Position numbers and translations under genes: made by a program
Notes under the pieces: generated by a model
Seen by the model: the letters and a program-made list of their open reading frames with translations, nothing else
Told to the model about the DNA's origin: nothing
Database searches by the model: none
Shown here: positions 32,736 through 41,480 of the stretch, in pieces
Position numbering within the stretch: the stretch's first letter is position 1
How the letters are laid out: the number at the start of each line of letters is the position of its first letter
From: AC-32 sp963821495
Lineage (GTDB): Bacteria > Actinomycetota > Thermoleophilia > Gaiellales > Gaiellaceae
Assembly: GCA_963821495.1 (NCBI GenBank)
Contig: CAWGEA010000003.1
Span: forward strand, 1,364,001 to 1,428,000
Direction of reading: 5' to 3'
DNA: 64,000 nucleotides

Positions 32736-33554
32736 CTAGCGCGCGGCCAAGAAGTGCCTCGCGACCACCGGGAGCGCCGGGGTGCCGCCGCCCGTCCGGG
32801 GTGGTCGCGCTGCGAAGTGGAGCAGTACCTTCTCCATCGTCTTGACCTGCGAGACCCGCAGTGCGCTGCTCCAGATGCTCGCTTCGTCGATGTCGCCTGT
32901 GAAGCTGAGGCTGCAGCCTGCGTATCCGCCGATTTGGGCCGCGCCGATCGGTAGCCCGTATGCAACACGCCCGGGCGCAGGAACCGGCGTGCCGGTGCCG
33001 ACCTGCCGGCCGTCGACGAAGAGGCGGGTCCTGAAGCCGTCGTAGGATCCGGCGACCGCGTGCCAGCGGCCGTTCCAGATGCTCCTCGGCGCCTCGGGCG
33101 AGACGCGGAAGTGAATGCCGTCGTAGATGTAGAACGCCATCCCACCGCCAAAGCCGGTGTAGAGCCCGTAGGAGCCGGTCGTGCAGCCGAGGGCTCCCTT
33201 GGCGACAACGTAGCGCCACGCTCCGGGCGAGGCAGAGCCTCGCACGAGCGCCAGCACGGTCAACCGCTGGAGGCGGAGGCTTGCGCTGTCGGGGATGCTG
33301 ACGGACTGCTGGTCGTTGAAGTGCAGCGCGCCGAGAACGCCGCCGTGGATCCAGCTCGGGTCGGAGGTCTCGGCTGCTGCCGACGAGCCGAGCATGCCGT
33401 TGTTGCCATGACCGGAGATGTCGTGGACGACCTGGCCGTTGCCTTCGCCCAACGGCCAGTAGGCCGCCAATGGCAACGGCGCGGCGGTCGCTCGCGCCGC
33501 AAACGCGGCAGTCAAGACGACCATCGCTGCGAGCGTACGCAATACCACGGTCAT
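32736..33554 (-). CDS. secreted LamG/concanavalin A-like lectin domain protein
   Basis: About 272 residues from ATG 33554. A signal peptide (MTVVLRTLAAMVVLTAAFAARATAA) is followed by a single LamG-like jelly-roll domain. Characteristic blocks are AAYWPLGEGNGQVVHDISGHGN, WHAVAGSYDGFRTRLFVDG and FTGDIDEASIWSSAL. Such domains bind carbohydrates or proteins on secreted polypeptides. No catalytic module is fused. It stands alone, divergent from the Vms1-like gene at 33700. Confidence 0.82.
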   Translation of the reverse strand: MTVVLRTLAAMVVLTAAFAARATAAPLPLAAYWPLGEGNGQVVHDISGHGNNGMLGSSAAAETSDPSWIHGGVLGALHFNDQQSVSIPDSASLRLQRLTVLALVRGSASPGAWRYVVAKGALGCTTGSYGLYTGFGGGMAFYIYDGIHFRVSPEAPRSIWNGRWHAVAGSYDGFRTRLFVDGRQVGTGTPVPAPGRVAYGLPIGAAQIGGYAGCSLSFTGDIDEASIWSSALRVSQVKTMEKVLLHFAARPPRTGGGTPALPVVARHFLAAR

Positions 33555-33699
33555 ATCATGCGCGTCGTCCGGCGAGACAACCACAAACGAACGACCGGTC
33601 TTTCACAGCCACGCCTAGCCGATGGGTTAGAGGTAGCGCGCGCGGCGCTCGCGGCGTCCCCATGACTAGAATCGCCGCCTCTCAGCGAAGGGACTCTCC

Positions 33700-34842
33700 G
33701 TGGCTTCGACCGTGACGTGGGACGGCCTGCGCGATCTCGCGGGCTTCCGGACGCAGAACGGCTGTGCGATCAGCCTCTACCTCGACCTGGACCCGAGCGT
33801 GACCCCCACCGCGGCCGACGTGACGACGCGGGTCAACGCGCTGATCGACGAGATCGAGCGTTCGGACGCGGCGCGACGCCCGGAGCTCGGACGCAACCAG
33901 AGGGAAGGGCTGCGGAGCGACGTGCAGCGGCTGCGGGACTTCTTCGAGCAGGACTTCGAGCGCGACGGGGCCCACGGGCTCGCGGTCTTCTGCGCGGGAC
34001 TCGACAACCTCTGGCAGTCGCTGCCCCTCAGCTCGCCGGTGCCGGACGCGGTCAAGGTCGGGGGGACCCTCTACCTCGCGCCGCTCGTCTCGCTCGTCGG
34101 CCGCGGGGAGGGGGCGCTGGTCGTCGTCGTCAGCCGCGAGCGCGGCGACCTCTACCGCCTGCGGGCGGGGAGGCTCGAAGAGCTGGTCGAGCACTACGAC
34201 GAGACGCCTGGGCGCCACGACCAGGGCGGCTGGTCGCAGTCGCGCTACCAGCGGCACATCGACAAGCTCGTGCAGGACCACCTGAAGGAGGTCGCCGAGC
34301 TCCTCGACCGGCAGCTCCGCCGGCTGAGAGGGCCGCGGGTGATCGTCGTCTCGACCGAGGAGACGCGGCCCGAGTTCGAGAACGCGCTCTCCAGCGAGGC
34401 GAAGAAGGCGGTCGTCGGCTGGACGACGGCCGAGGCGCACGCGACTCCCGCCGAGCTGCTCGCGGAGGTCGAGCCGCTGCTCGAGTCGTGGCGCGGCAAG
34501 CAGGAGACCGAGGCGGTCGAGCGCTGGCGCGAGGAGGCGGGCCGCGACGGCCGAGCCTCGTCCGGCTGGAAGCAGACGCTCGAGGCCGCCTCCGATGGGC
34601 GCGTCGAGTTGCTGCTTTTTCAGGGCGGCGTCGAGCGGCCGGCCTGGGAGTGCCCGGCGTGCGGCCGTGTCGGTGCCGAGGGAGGCGCATGCCCACTGGA
34701 CGGCACGGCGATGGAGGAGCGACACGAAGGCCTCGACCTCGCCGTTCGCCAGACGCTCGCGCACGGCGGGACGGTCTGGGCGCTCACCCAGCGGCAGGAC
34801 CTCGAGCCCGTCGAGGGCATCGGTGCCCTCTTGCGGTTCTAG
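33700..34842 (+). CDS. bacterial Vms1/eRF1-like peptidyl-tRNA hydrolase (baeRF family)
   Basis: A 380-residue protein from GTG 33700. The central region RHDQGGWSQSRYQRH (around residue 171-185) is the signature loop of Vms1/ANKZF1-type members of the archaeo-eukaryotic release-factor fold, where a GxxQ-like element replaces GGQ. The core after it (VIVVSTEETRPEFENAL, VELLLFQGGVERP) is the alpha/beta release-factor domain. A zinc knuckle, CPACGRVG...CPLDG, is near 325-340. Eukaryotic relatives release nascent chains from stalled 60S subunits; the bacterial role is presumed to be ribosome rescue but is unproven. Confidence 0.78.
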   Translation: MASTVTWDGLRDLAGFRTQNGCAISLYLDLDPSVTPTAADVTTRVNALIDEIERSDAARRPELGRNQREGLRSDVQRLRDFFEQDFERDGAHGLAVFCAGLDNLWQSLPLSSPVPDAVKVGGTLYLAPLVSLVGRGEGALVVVVSRERGDLYRLRAGRLEELVEHYDETPGRHDQGGWSQSRYQRHIDKLVQDHLKEVAELLDRQLRRLRGPRVIVVSTEETRPEFENALSSEAKKAVVGWTTAEAHATPAELLAEVEPLLESWRGKQETEAVERWREEAGRDGRASSGWKQTLEAASDGRVELLLFQGGVERPAWECPACGRVGAEGGACPLDGTAMEERHEGLDLAVRQTLAHGGTVWALTQRQDLEPVEGIGALLRF

Positions 34843-34845
34843 CGC

Positions 34846-35925
34846 CTAGGCGGCGTCGACGACGCGAGGAAGCTCGTGCGCCTGCGCGGGCTCCTCGAGC
34901 TCCGAGTCGGCGGCGCGCTCGAGCTTCGTCTCGAAGCGCCCGAGCCGCTTCTCTGCGTCGATGAACTTGTTCTGCGCGCGCCCGAGGTGCGTGCCGACGA
35001 GCTCGAAGTCCTCCTTGAACTTGCCGAAGTCCTTCTGCAGCTGCGCGCAGTAGGCCATCACCTCGTGCGCGTGCTGCTCGATCTGCAGGCCCTTCAGGCC
35101 CAACACGATCACCTGCAGGTACGCGGTCAGCGTCGTCGGCGAGACCGGCAGAACCCGCTTCTCGTGCGCGTACGCGAGCAGCGCGCCGGTGCGGCCGCAC
35201 GCGAGCTCGTAGTAGATCGCCTCCGACGGCAGGTACATGAAGGCGAAGTCGTACGTCCCCTCGTCGGGGCGGATGTACTTCGAGGAGATCGCGTCGACGT
35301 GGCTCTTGACGTCACGCGCAAAGAGCTTCTCGAACTGCTGGCGTTCGAGGTCGCTCTCGGCCCCGAGCATCCGCTCGAAGTTGTCGAGCGGGAACTTCGA
35401 GTCGATCGGGACGATCCGGTCGACCTTGATCGCCGCGTCCACGCGCTCGCCGCCCACGAAGCCGTACTGGAGCTCGAAGGCGGTCGGCGGCAGCCGGTCG
35501 CGAAGGAGATTTTCGAGCAGTAGCTCGCCGAAGCCGCCGCGCGCCTTGGGCGGGCGGAGGATCTGCTGCAGCTGGCTGAGCTCTTTCGCCTGCTCGGCCA
35601 TCTGCACCGTCGCCTGGCCGACCTCGCCGAGCTGCCGGTGAATCGCGTTCGTCTGCTTCGCCGCGTGCTCGAGGCGCCGGTCGACCTTCGTGTCGAGCTC
35701 GCCGAGGCGGCGGTCCATCGTGGCCGTGATCGCCTGGAGACGCCCGTCGACCTCGGTGTTGCGCGCCGCGAGGAGCTGGTCGAGCACGTGCGCGGTCTGC
35801 GCGCCGTGGTCGGTGAGACGCCGGCTCAGCCACAGGGCGAGCGCGCCGCCGCCGGCGATCAGGACGACAAGTGTCAGGAGGACGACCATCAGCCGACGAA
35901 CAGTAGAGGGGCCGTCGGACAACAT
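34846..35925 (-). CDS. rmuC: DNA recombination protein RmuC
   Basis: The 359-residue protein has one N-terminal membrane helix (about residues 12-33). A coiled coil follows (about 45-110, NTEVDGRLQAITATMDRRLG). The RmuC nuclease-like domain comes next, with GGFGELLLENLLRD, VPIDSKFPLDNFERML (catalytic Asp and Lys), YIRPDEGTYDFAFMYLPSEAIYY and LPVSPTTLTAYLQV. RmuC limits sequence inversions and is now seen as an endonuclease-fold protein. The stop is 3 bases from that of the convergent Vms1-like gene. Confidence 0.93.
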   Translation of the reverse strand: MLSDGPSTVRRLMVVLLTLVVLIAGGGALALWLSRRLTDHGAQTAHVLDQLLAARNTEVDGRLQAITATMDRRLGELDTKVDRRLEHAAKQTNAIHRQLGEVGQATVQMAEQAKELSQLQQILRPPKARGGFGELLLENLLRDRLPPTAFELQYGFVGGERVDAAIKVDRIVPIDSKFPLDNFERMLGAESDLERQQFEKLFARDVKSHVDAISSKYIRPDEGTYDFAFMYLPSEAIYYELACGRTGALLAYAHEKRVLPVSPTTLTAYLQVIVLGLKGLQIEQHAHEVMAYCAQLQKDFGKFKEDFELVGTHLGRAQNKFIDAEKRLGRFETKLERAADSELEEPAQAHELPRVVDAA

Positions 35926-35974
35926 GAGGGAGGGCGGCTCTCGCCGCCCTCCCTGAAGACGGATCAGGCGGGCG

Positions 35975-36172
35975 TCAGGTGTCGGTGCGCTCCGCGTGGT
36001 GCTCCGCCGCGCGCTCGCGCTCCTCCTGCGCCGTGTCCTCGGCCTGCTCGGCGCGCTCGGATGCCATGCCTTCCTGCTCCTGGTGCGTGCCTTCGCGTGC
36101 CATCGAGCTGTCGCCCTTGAGGTCGCCTGCGGCCTTCTTGCTGCGACCGAGGAGCTTGTCCAGGAAACTCAT
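35975..36172 (-). CDS. small hydrophilic CsbD-like/antitoxin-like protein
   Basis: A 65-residue protein from ATG 36172, preceded by a strong AAGGAGG. The opening SFLDKLLGRSKKAAGDLKGD is seen in small actinobacterial stress-type proteins. The rest is extremely hydrophilic and Glu/Arg-rich, probably disordered or helical. No enzymatic motif. I infer a stress role only by resemblance to CsbD-like proteins. A longer in-frame start at 36223 is less likely. Confidence 0.65.
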   Translation of the reverse strand: MSFLDKLLGRSKKAAGDLKGDSSMAREGTHQEQEGMASERAEQAEDTAQEERERAAEHHAERTDT

Positions 36173-36327
36173 TCGTAGCCTCCTTTGCGGGTTGCCGGAC
36201 TTACGAGTATCCGCAATGGCCACAAAAAACGCCAGATCCGGAAAACCTTGCGGCCCTCCGGATCTGACAAGGCGACCCTAACGTGGCCGGGGGCGCGAGT
36301 CAAGCGCGTTGGTAGCATCGCCCGCCG

Positions 36328-37035
36328 GTGGCGAAGAAATCCCGCACCCCGGCCCCTCCGCGCCGTGTCCAGGCGCCGCAGCGGCGCACGGATACAAAGC
36401 GCCGCGGCGCGCTCGGCGAGCGCCGGAACCTGCTGCTCGCGGCCTGCGGCGCGCTCGGCGTGCTCGCCGCGATCGTGGCTGGAGTCGTGGTCTTCACGCG
36501 CAACGACAACAGCGGCGTCGCGGCGCCCAACGTCCCGCAGACGAGCCAGCTCGTGGGCCTGCAGACGGGGCCGGCGCCGTGGAACCCGGGTCTCGACACG
36601 CTGCCCGACCGGCTCGACGCGGTCGGCGTCCACGCCCTGTCGAGCGAGGGCGAGGTCCTGCATATCCACCAGCATCTCGACATCTTCGTGAACGGCAAAC
36701 CCGTGCCCGTCCCGACGAACATCGGAATCTACGACGGCCAGTTCCTGACCGAGCTGCACTCGCACGACCCGTCGGGGATCATCCACGTCGAGTCGCCGAC
36801 GCTCCGGAAATTCGACCTCGGTCAGTTCTTCGGCGTCTGGGGAGTCCGGCTCACCCCCGACTGCGTCGGCGGCTATTGCAGGCAGGTGACGCCGTGGACG
36901 GTCTACGTCAACGGCCAGGGCTACACCGGCGACCCCGCGGCGCTCGTGCTGAAGTCGCACCAGGAGATCGCGATCGTGATCGGCACGCCGCCCACGAAGA
37001 TCCCCACCTCGTACAAGTTCCCGCCGAACACCTAG
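36328..37035 (+). CDS. histidine-rich membrane-anchored protein of unknown function
   Basis: A 235-residue protein from GTG 36328. A basic cytoplasmic N terminus (~35 residues) is followed by one membrane helix (LLLAACGALGVLAAIVAGVVVF) and an external domain of ~170 residues. The external part has clustered histidines (LHIHQHLDIFVNG and LTELHSHDPSGIIHVES) placed like a metal site in a beta fold, a Cys pair (DCVGGYC) and a C-terminal LKSHQEIAIVIG strand. These suggest a copper- or zinc-binding extracytoplasmic domain, which is inference. No neighbour shares the pathway; a tRNA gene follows. Confidence 0.7.
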   Translation: MAKKSRTPAPPRRVQAPQRRTDTKRRGALGERRNLLLAACGALGVLAAIVAGVVVFTRNDNSGVAAPNVPQTSQLVGLQTGPAPWNPGLDTLPDRLDAVGVHALSSEGEVLHIHQHLDIFVNGKPVPVPTNIGIYDGQFLTELHSHDPSGIIHVESPTLRKFDLGQFFGVWGVRLTPDCVGGYCRQVTPWTVYVNGQGYTGDPAALVLKSHQEIAIVIGTPPTKIPTSYKFPPNT

Positions 37036-37070
37036 GAGCCCGGGCCTGCCTCGCGACTATCCTTCGCCGC

Positions 37071-37158
37071 GCCGGGGTGGCGAAACTGGTCATACGCGCC
37101 TGACTTAAAATCAGGTGTCCCCGCTGGGGGCGTAAGGGTTCGAGTCCCTTCCCCGGCA
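37071..37158 (+). tRNA. tRNA-Leu (anticodon UAA)
   Basis: An 88-base class II tRNA. The acceptor arm GCCGGGG pairs with CCCCGGC. The anticodon stem GCCTGA/TCAGGT holds loop CTTAAAA with anticodon TAA. There is a long variable arm (GTCCCCGCTGGGGGC) and a T loop with TTCGAGT. CCA is not encoded. It reads the UUA codon, which is rare in high-GC actinobacteria and regulatory in Streptomyces (bldA). Confidence 0.95.
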
Positions 37159-37306
37159 TTGAGCTCGGCCGTTCGGCGAGCAGGGCCTGCTTCGGGGCTG
37201 GGGTCCGCTCGCGGGCCGTTTCCTGATCTGCGAATGACCCGAACGGGATGACGCGCGCCGCGAGACGCCCGTGGACACTCGCAGGCAATAGACGAAAGGG
37301 GACACG

Positions 37307-38695
37307 ATGACTCTTACCCACCCGATGGGTCCGCCACGGCTCGCCGAGGATCTCGCGGTGCAACCACTCTTCGGTCTCGAGGGGCGAACGATTCCTCGGC
37401 ACGAGCTCCCGGAGGGAGAGATGCCGCCCGACGTGGCCTACGAGATCATCCACGACGAGCTGATGCTCGACGGAAACGCGCGGCTGAACGTGGCGACCTT
37501 CGTCACTACCTGGATGGAGCCTCAGGCCGAGAAGCTGATGGCCGAGTGCCTCGACAAGAACATGATCGACAAGGACGAGTACCCGCAGACCGCCGAGCTC
37601 GAGACGCGCTGCGTCAACATGCTCAGCCGCCTGTGGCACGCGCCGGAAGCCGGGGAGGCGACCGGCTGTTCGACCACCGGCTCGAGCGAGGCGGCGATGC
37701 TCGGCGGCCTCGCGCTCAAGCGACGCTGGCAGAAGCGGCGCGCGGCCGAGGGCAAGCCGGCCGACAAGCCGAACCTGGTGATGGGCATCAACGTCCAGGT
37801 GTGCTGGGAGAAGTTCGCCAACTACTGGGACGTCGAGATGCGCCTCGTGCCGATGGAGGGCGACCGCTTCCACCTCTCGGCCGAGGAGGCCGTGAAGCTC
37901 TGCGACGAGAACACGATCGGGGTCGTCGCGATCCTGGGCTCGACCTTCGACGGCTCCTACGAGCCGGTGAAGGAGATCTGCGACGCACTGGACGCGTTCG
38001 AGGCAGAGACGGGCATCGACATTCCCGTCCACGTCGACGGGGCGTCCGGGGCGTTCGTCGCTCCGTTCGTCGATCCCGACCTCACCTGGGACTTCCAGCT
38101 CCCGCGAGTGGCCTCGATCAACGCCTCCGGGCACAAGTACGGGCTCGTCTATCCGGGCGTCGGCTGGGTCGTCTGGCGGGACAGCGCCTCTCTGCCCGAC
38201 GATCTGATCTTCTGGGTCAACTACCTAGGGGACAACATGCCCACGTTCGCGCTGAACTTCTCGCGTCCCGGTGCCCAGGTCGTCGCGCAGTACTACAACT
38301 TCCTTCGCCTCGGCTTCGACGGCTATCGCCGGGTGCACTCCTACGCACGCGACGTCGCCACGCGCCTCTCCGGGCAGATCGCGGAGCTGGGCCCGTTCGA
38401 GCTGCTCACGAAGGGCGACGAGCTGGCGGTCTTCGCGTTCACGCTGAGGGACGACGTCGACAACTTCACCGTCTTCGACGTCTCGAATGCGCTGCGGGAG
38501 CGCGGCTGGCAGGTGCCCGCGTACACGTTCCCGAAGAACCGTGAGGATCTCGCGGCCCTTCGGGTCGTGGTGCGGCGCGGCTTCACCGACGACCTGGCGG
38601 ACATGCTCCTGAACGACATCGAGCGCCAGCTGCCACGTCTGCAGAAGCAGCGCGAGCCCGTCCACGATCACACGACCGCGGGGTTCCGCCACTAG
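37307..38695 (+). CDS. gadB: glutamate decarboxylase
   Basis: A 462-residue PLP-dependent enzyme. Blocks typical of glutamate decarboxylase are WMEPQAEKLMAECLDKNMID, GCSTTGSSEAAMLGGLALKRRW, HVDGASGAFVAPF and the PLP lysine in SINASGHKYGLVYPGVGW (about residue 276). It converts glutamate to GABA, consuming a proton, in acid resistance or GABA metabolism. AAAGGGG precedes the ATG. There is no GABA antiporter nearby. A glutamate dehydrogenase gene lies 1.1 kb downstream. Confidence 0.95.
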   Translation: MTLTHPMGPPRLAEDLAVQPLFGLEGRTIPRHELPEGEMPPDVAYEIIHDELMLDGNARLNVATFVTTWMEPQAEKLMAECLDKNMIDKDEYPQTAELETRCVNMLSRLWHAPEAGEATGCSTTGSSEAAMLGGLALKRRWQKRRAAEGKPADKPNLVMGINVQVCWEKFANYWDVEMRLVPMEGDRFHLSAEEAVKLCDENTIGVVAILGSTFDGSYEPVKEICDALDAFEAETGIDIPVHVDGASGAFVAPFVDPDLTWDFQLPRVASINASGHKYGLVYPGVGWVVWRDSASLPDDLIFWVNYLGDNMPTFALNFSRPGAQVVAQYYNFLRLGFDGYRRVHSYARDVATRLSGQIAELGPFELLTKGDELAVFAFTLRDDVDNFTVFDVSNALRERGWQVPAYTFPKNREDLAALRVVVRRGFTDDLADMLLNDIERQLPRLQKQREPVHDHTTAGFRH

Positions 38696-38707
38696 CCGGG
38701 GGGCGCG

Positions 38708-39712
38708 CTAGGACGCGCGACGCCAGCGCCGCCGGCGCGGGAGTTCGGCGCCGTTGCCGAGAGCCTCGGCGGCCGCTGCGAAGTCGGTGTCGCTCAGGGT
38801 CACGAGCGCGTCCGCGGGCAGCCGCTCCAGCTCGTCGCCGCTTGCGAGTCGCAGGGCCTGCGCGTTCAGTGCCTGCTCGAAGATCGTGCGCGCGTAGCGC
38901 GCGTTGCCGAAGCCCTCGCCACGCTGGGCGCGGTCGAAGATGCGGCGCAGCTCGGCCGCGGCCGTCTCGGTCACGCGGTACTCGTTCTGCTCGGCGAAGC
39001 GCTCGGTGATCGCGAGGAGCTCGCCGGTCGAGTAGTCGGGAAAGGTCAGCTCGCGCGCGAACCTGGAGCGCAGACCCGGGTTCGAGTCGAGGAGCTCGTA
39101 CATCAGGCGCGGATAGCCGGCGACGATCACGACGAGCCGATGGCGGTGGTCCTCCATTCGCTTCAGCAGGGTCTCGACCGCCTCCGCGCCGAAGTCGACG
39201 CCGCGGTGCGCGGGCCGCGCGAGCGCGTACGCCTCGTCGATGAAGAGCACGCCGTCGAGCGCCCGCCGGATTGCACGCTCGGTCTTGATCGCGGTCATGC
39301 CCACGTACTCGCCGACGAGGCCCGCGCGGTCGACCTCGACCACGTGCCCCCGCCTGAGCAACCCCATCGCCCGGTACATGTGCGCGAGCAGGCGGGCGAC
39401 GGTCGTCTTGCCGGTCCCCGGATTGCCGAGGAAGACGAGGTGCTGCGAGGTCGCGACCTCGGGCAGGCCGCGCTCCAGCCGCTGGCCCTGGACCTGCAGG
39501 AAGGCGACGAGCGCCCGCACCTGCTCCTTGACCGTGTCGAGGCCGACGAGCGAGTCGAGCTCCGCCTGCAGCTCCTCGAGGGTGCGCGTGTCCTCGGGCG
39601 GCTTGCGCGGATCGAGCCGGTCGAGCCAGTCCGCGTCGCCGCCCATGCCCTGGCGGACCTGCTCGCGCAGGACGTCGAAGCCGCGTAGAAGGTCGTGGAG
39701 CGGGTTGGCCAT
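38708..39712 (-). CDS. AAA+ ATPase, CbbX/SpoVK type
   Basis: About 334 residues from ATG 39712. The single AAA+ module has Walker A GNPGTGKTTVARLLA, Walker B GVLFIDEAYALARP, sensor 1 LVVIVAGYPRLM and the arginine finger NPGLRSRFAREL, in the CbbX/SpoVK subgroup. CbbX activates RuBisCO; SpoVK-like proteins have other partners. No RuBisCO genes lie here, so the target is unknown. It converges with gadB (12 bases between stops) and is divergent from gdh 68 bases away. Confidence 0.88.
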   Translation of the reverse strand: MANPLHDLLRGFDVLREQVRQGMGGDADWLDRLDPRKPPEDTRTLEELQAELDSLVGLDTVKEQVRALVAFLQVQGQRLERGLPEVATSQHLVFLGNPGTGKTTVARLLAHMYRAMGLLRRGHVVEVDRAGLVGEYVGMTAIKTERAIRRALDGVLFIDEAYALARPAHRGVDFGAEAVETLLKRMEDHRHRLVVIVAGYPRLMYELLDSNPGLRSRFARELTFPDYSTGELLAITERFAEQNEYRVTETAAAELRRIFDRAQRGEGFGNARYARTIFEQALNAQALRLASGDELERLPADALVTLSDTDFAAAAEALGNGAELPRRRRWRRAS

Positions 39713-39780
39713 GGCGCCTCTCCTACCCCGGATGCGGGGAACGGGAACGAGGAGTCTCCATGTCACCCTAGACTCCGCTT

Positions 39781-41070
39781 GTGTCCGAGGTGCAGGAGGT
39801 CTCGCCCGAGGAAGGGCAGCTGGAATGGGAGACGCCGCTCTACCGGACGGCGCTCGCGCAGTACGAGCAGGCGCTCCCGTACGCCGACGTCGAGGAGTTC
39901 GTCGCGGAGCGGCTGCGCTTCCCGGAGCGCTCGCTCGTCGTCAGCATCCCCGTGCGGCTCGACTCCGGTCGCTGGACGGTCTTCCCCGGCTACCGCGTGC
40001 AGCACTCGACCGTGCTCGGCCCGACGAAGGGCGGCATCCGCTACGACCCGGGGGTCTCGCTCGGCGAGTGTGCGGCGCTCGCGATGTGGATGACGTGGAA
40101 GTGCGCGCTGCTGCGGCTGCCGTACGGCGGCGCCAAGGGCGGGGTGCGCTGCACGCCGAAGGAGCTCTCGGCCAACGAGCTGCAGAAGATCACGCGCCGC
40201 TTCACCTCCGAGCTGCTGCCGATCATCGGGCCCCAGGAGGACATCCCCGCGCCCGACATGGCCACGAACGAGCAGACGATGGCGTGGATGATGGACACGT
40301 ACTCGATGCAGGTCGGGCACGCGGTGCCCGAGATCGTGACCGGCAAGCCGATCTCGCTCGGCGGCTCCCTCTTCCGACACGAGGCGACGGGTGCGGGTGT
40401 CGTGATGGTGGTGGAGCAGGCGTGCCGGCGGCTGGGGTGGGAGCTCGGCGACCAGCGCTGTGTCGTCCAGGGCTTCGGCAACGTCGGCGGGATCGCGGCG
40501 TCGGAGTTGCACGACCTGGGCGCGACGGTGATCGCCGTGTCCGACGTCTCCGGCGGCGTGCTCGACGAAGGCGGCCTCGACGTCGCGGAGCTGATGCGCT
40601 TCGCGCAGGAGCGCGGCTCGCTGGCCGAGTGGACCGAGGGCGACCGGATCACCAACGAGGAGCTGCTCGAGCTGCCGTGCGACGTGCTCGTCCTGGCCGC
40701 GCGCGAGGACCAGGTGACGGCGGCGAACGCCCCTCGCATCAAGGCGCGCATGATCGCCGAGGGCGCGAACGGGCCGACCTCGCTCGAGGCCGACGCGATC
40801 CTCGCCGAGCGGCGCATCCCCGTCCTGCCGGATGTGCTCACGAACGCGGGCGGGGTAACGGTGTCGTACTTCGAGTGGGTGCAGGACCTCGGGCGGCTGT
40901 TCTGGGACCGGCGCGAGATCCGCGCGAAGCTCGCCGAGCAGCTCGGCGACGCCTTCGAGCGGGTCTGGAAGCTCTCGGAGACCCACGACCTGACGCTGCG
41001 CAGCGCGGCGCTCGTGGCGGGTATCCACGAGGTCGCGGACGCGCTGCGCTCCCGGGGGATCTACCCGTGA
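39781..41070 (+). CDS. gdhA: glutamate dehydrogenase (Glu/Leu/Phe/Val family)
   Basis: A 429-residue protein from GTG 39781. GPTKGGIRYDPGVSLGE, LPYGGAKGGVRC (substrate/catalytic lysines about residue 118), PAPDMATNEQTMAWMMDTYS and the dinucleotide motif VQGFGNVGGIAASEL are those of the family. Position of the motifs and length fit a hexameric NAD(P)-dependent glutamate dehydrogenase interconverting glutamate and 2-oxoglutarate. The stop overlaps the CBS gene start (GTGA). Confidence 0.94.
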   Translation: MSEVQEVSPEEGQLEWETPLYRTALAQYEQALPYADVEEFVAERLRFPERSLVVSIPVRLDSGRWTVFPGYRVQHSTVLGPTKGGIRYDPGVSLGECAALAMWMTWKCALLRLPYGGAKGGVRCTPKELSANELQKITRRFTSELLPIIGPQEDIPAPDMATNEQTMAWMMDTYSMQVGHAVPEIVTGKPISLGGSLFRHEATGAGVVMVVEQACRRLGWELGDQRCVVQGFGNVGGIAASELHDLGATVIAVSDVSGGVLDEGGLDVAELMRFAQERGSLAEWTEGDRITNEELLELPCDVLVLAAREDQVTAANAPRIKARMIAEGANGPTSLEADAILAERRIPVLPDVLTNAGGVTVSYFEWVQDLGRLFWDRREIRAKLAEQLGDAFERVWKLSETHDLTLRSAALVAGIHEVADALRSRGIYP

Positions 41071-41480
41071 GCGCCGGCCGCGTGCGCGACGCGATGATCC
41101 CCGACCCGCAGACGGTCGAGGCCTCTGCCTCGGCCCAGGAGGCGGGCGGCCACCTCGTGCAGCCCGACGTGCGCGCGGTCTACGTCTGCGACGAGGGCCG
41201 CTTCGTCGGCGTCGTCACGCGCAAGACGCTCGTCGAGCGGGTGGTGGCGGCCGGGCGCGACCCGCGCTCGACGCCGGTGGGCGAGCTCGCGGAGCCGCCG
41301 AACTGGACGGTCGACCCCGAGCTGCCGCTCGACGAGGCGTTCGGCCTGCTCGAGCAGTGGGACGCCGAGCGCGTGCCGGTCGTGGACGGCGACGGTGCGC
41401 TGGTCGGGGTGATCTCGCGCAGCGTCCTGCAGCGGCGGCTGGTCGAGGACGAGCCGCCGCCCGACGCCGACGACCTCTAG
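41067..41480 (+). CDS. CBS-domain pair protein
   Basis: A 137-residue protein from GTG 41067, coupled to the preceding dehydrogenase gene. It contains two CBS repeats: RDAMIPDPQTVEASASAQEA...FVGVVTRKTLVERV and the second ending VPVVDGDGALVGVISRSVLQ. CBS pairs bind adenine nucleotides and regulate partner enzymes. Coupling suggests allosteric control of the dehydrogenase, which is inference. Its stop overlaps the convergent ppx stop (CTAG). Confidence 0.9.
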   Translation: MSAGRVRDAMIPDPQTVEASASAQEAGGHLVQPDVRAVYVCDEGRFVGVVTRKTLVERVVAAGRDPRSTPVGELAEPPNWTVDPELPLDEAFGLLEQWDAERVPVVDGDGALVGVISRSVLQRRLVEDEPPPDADDL

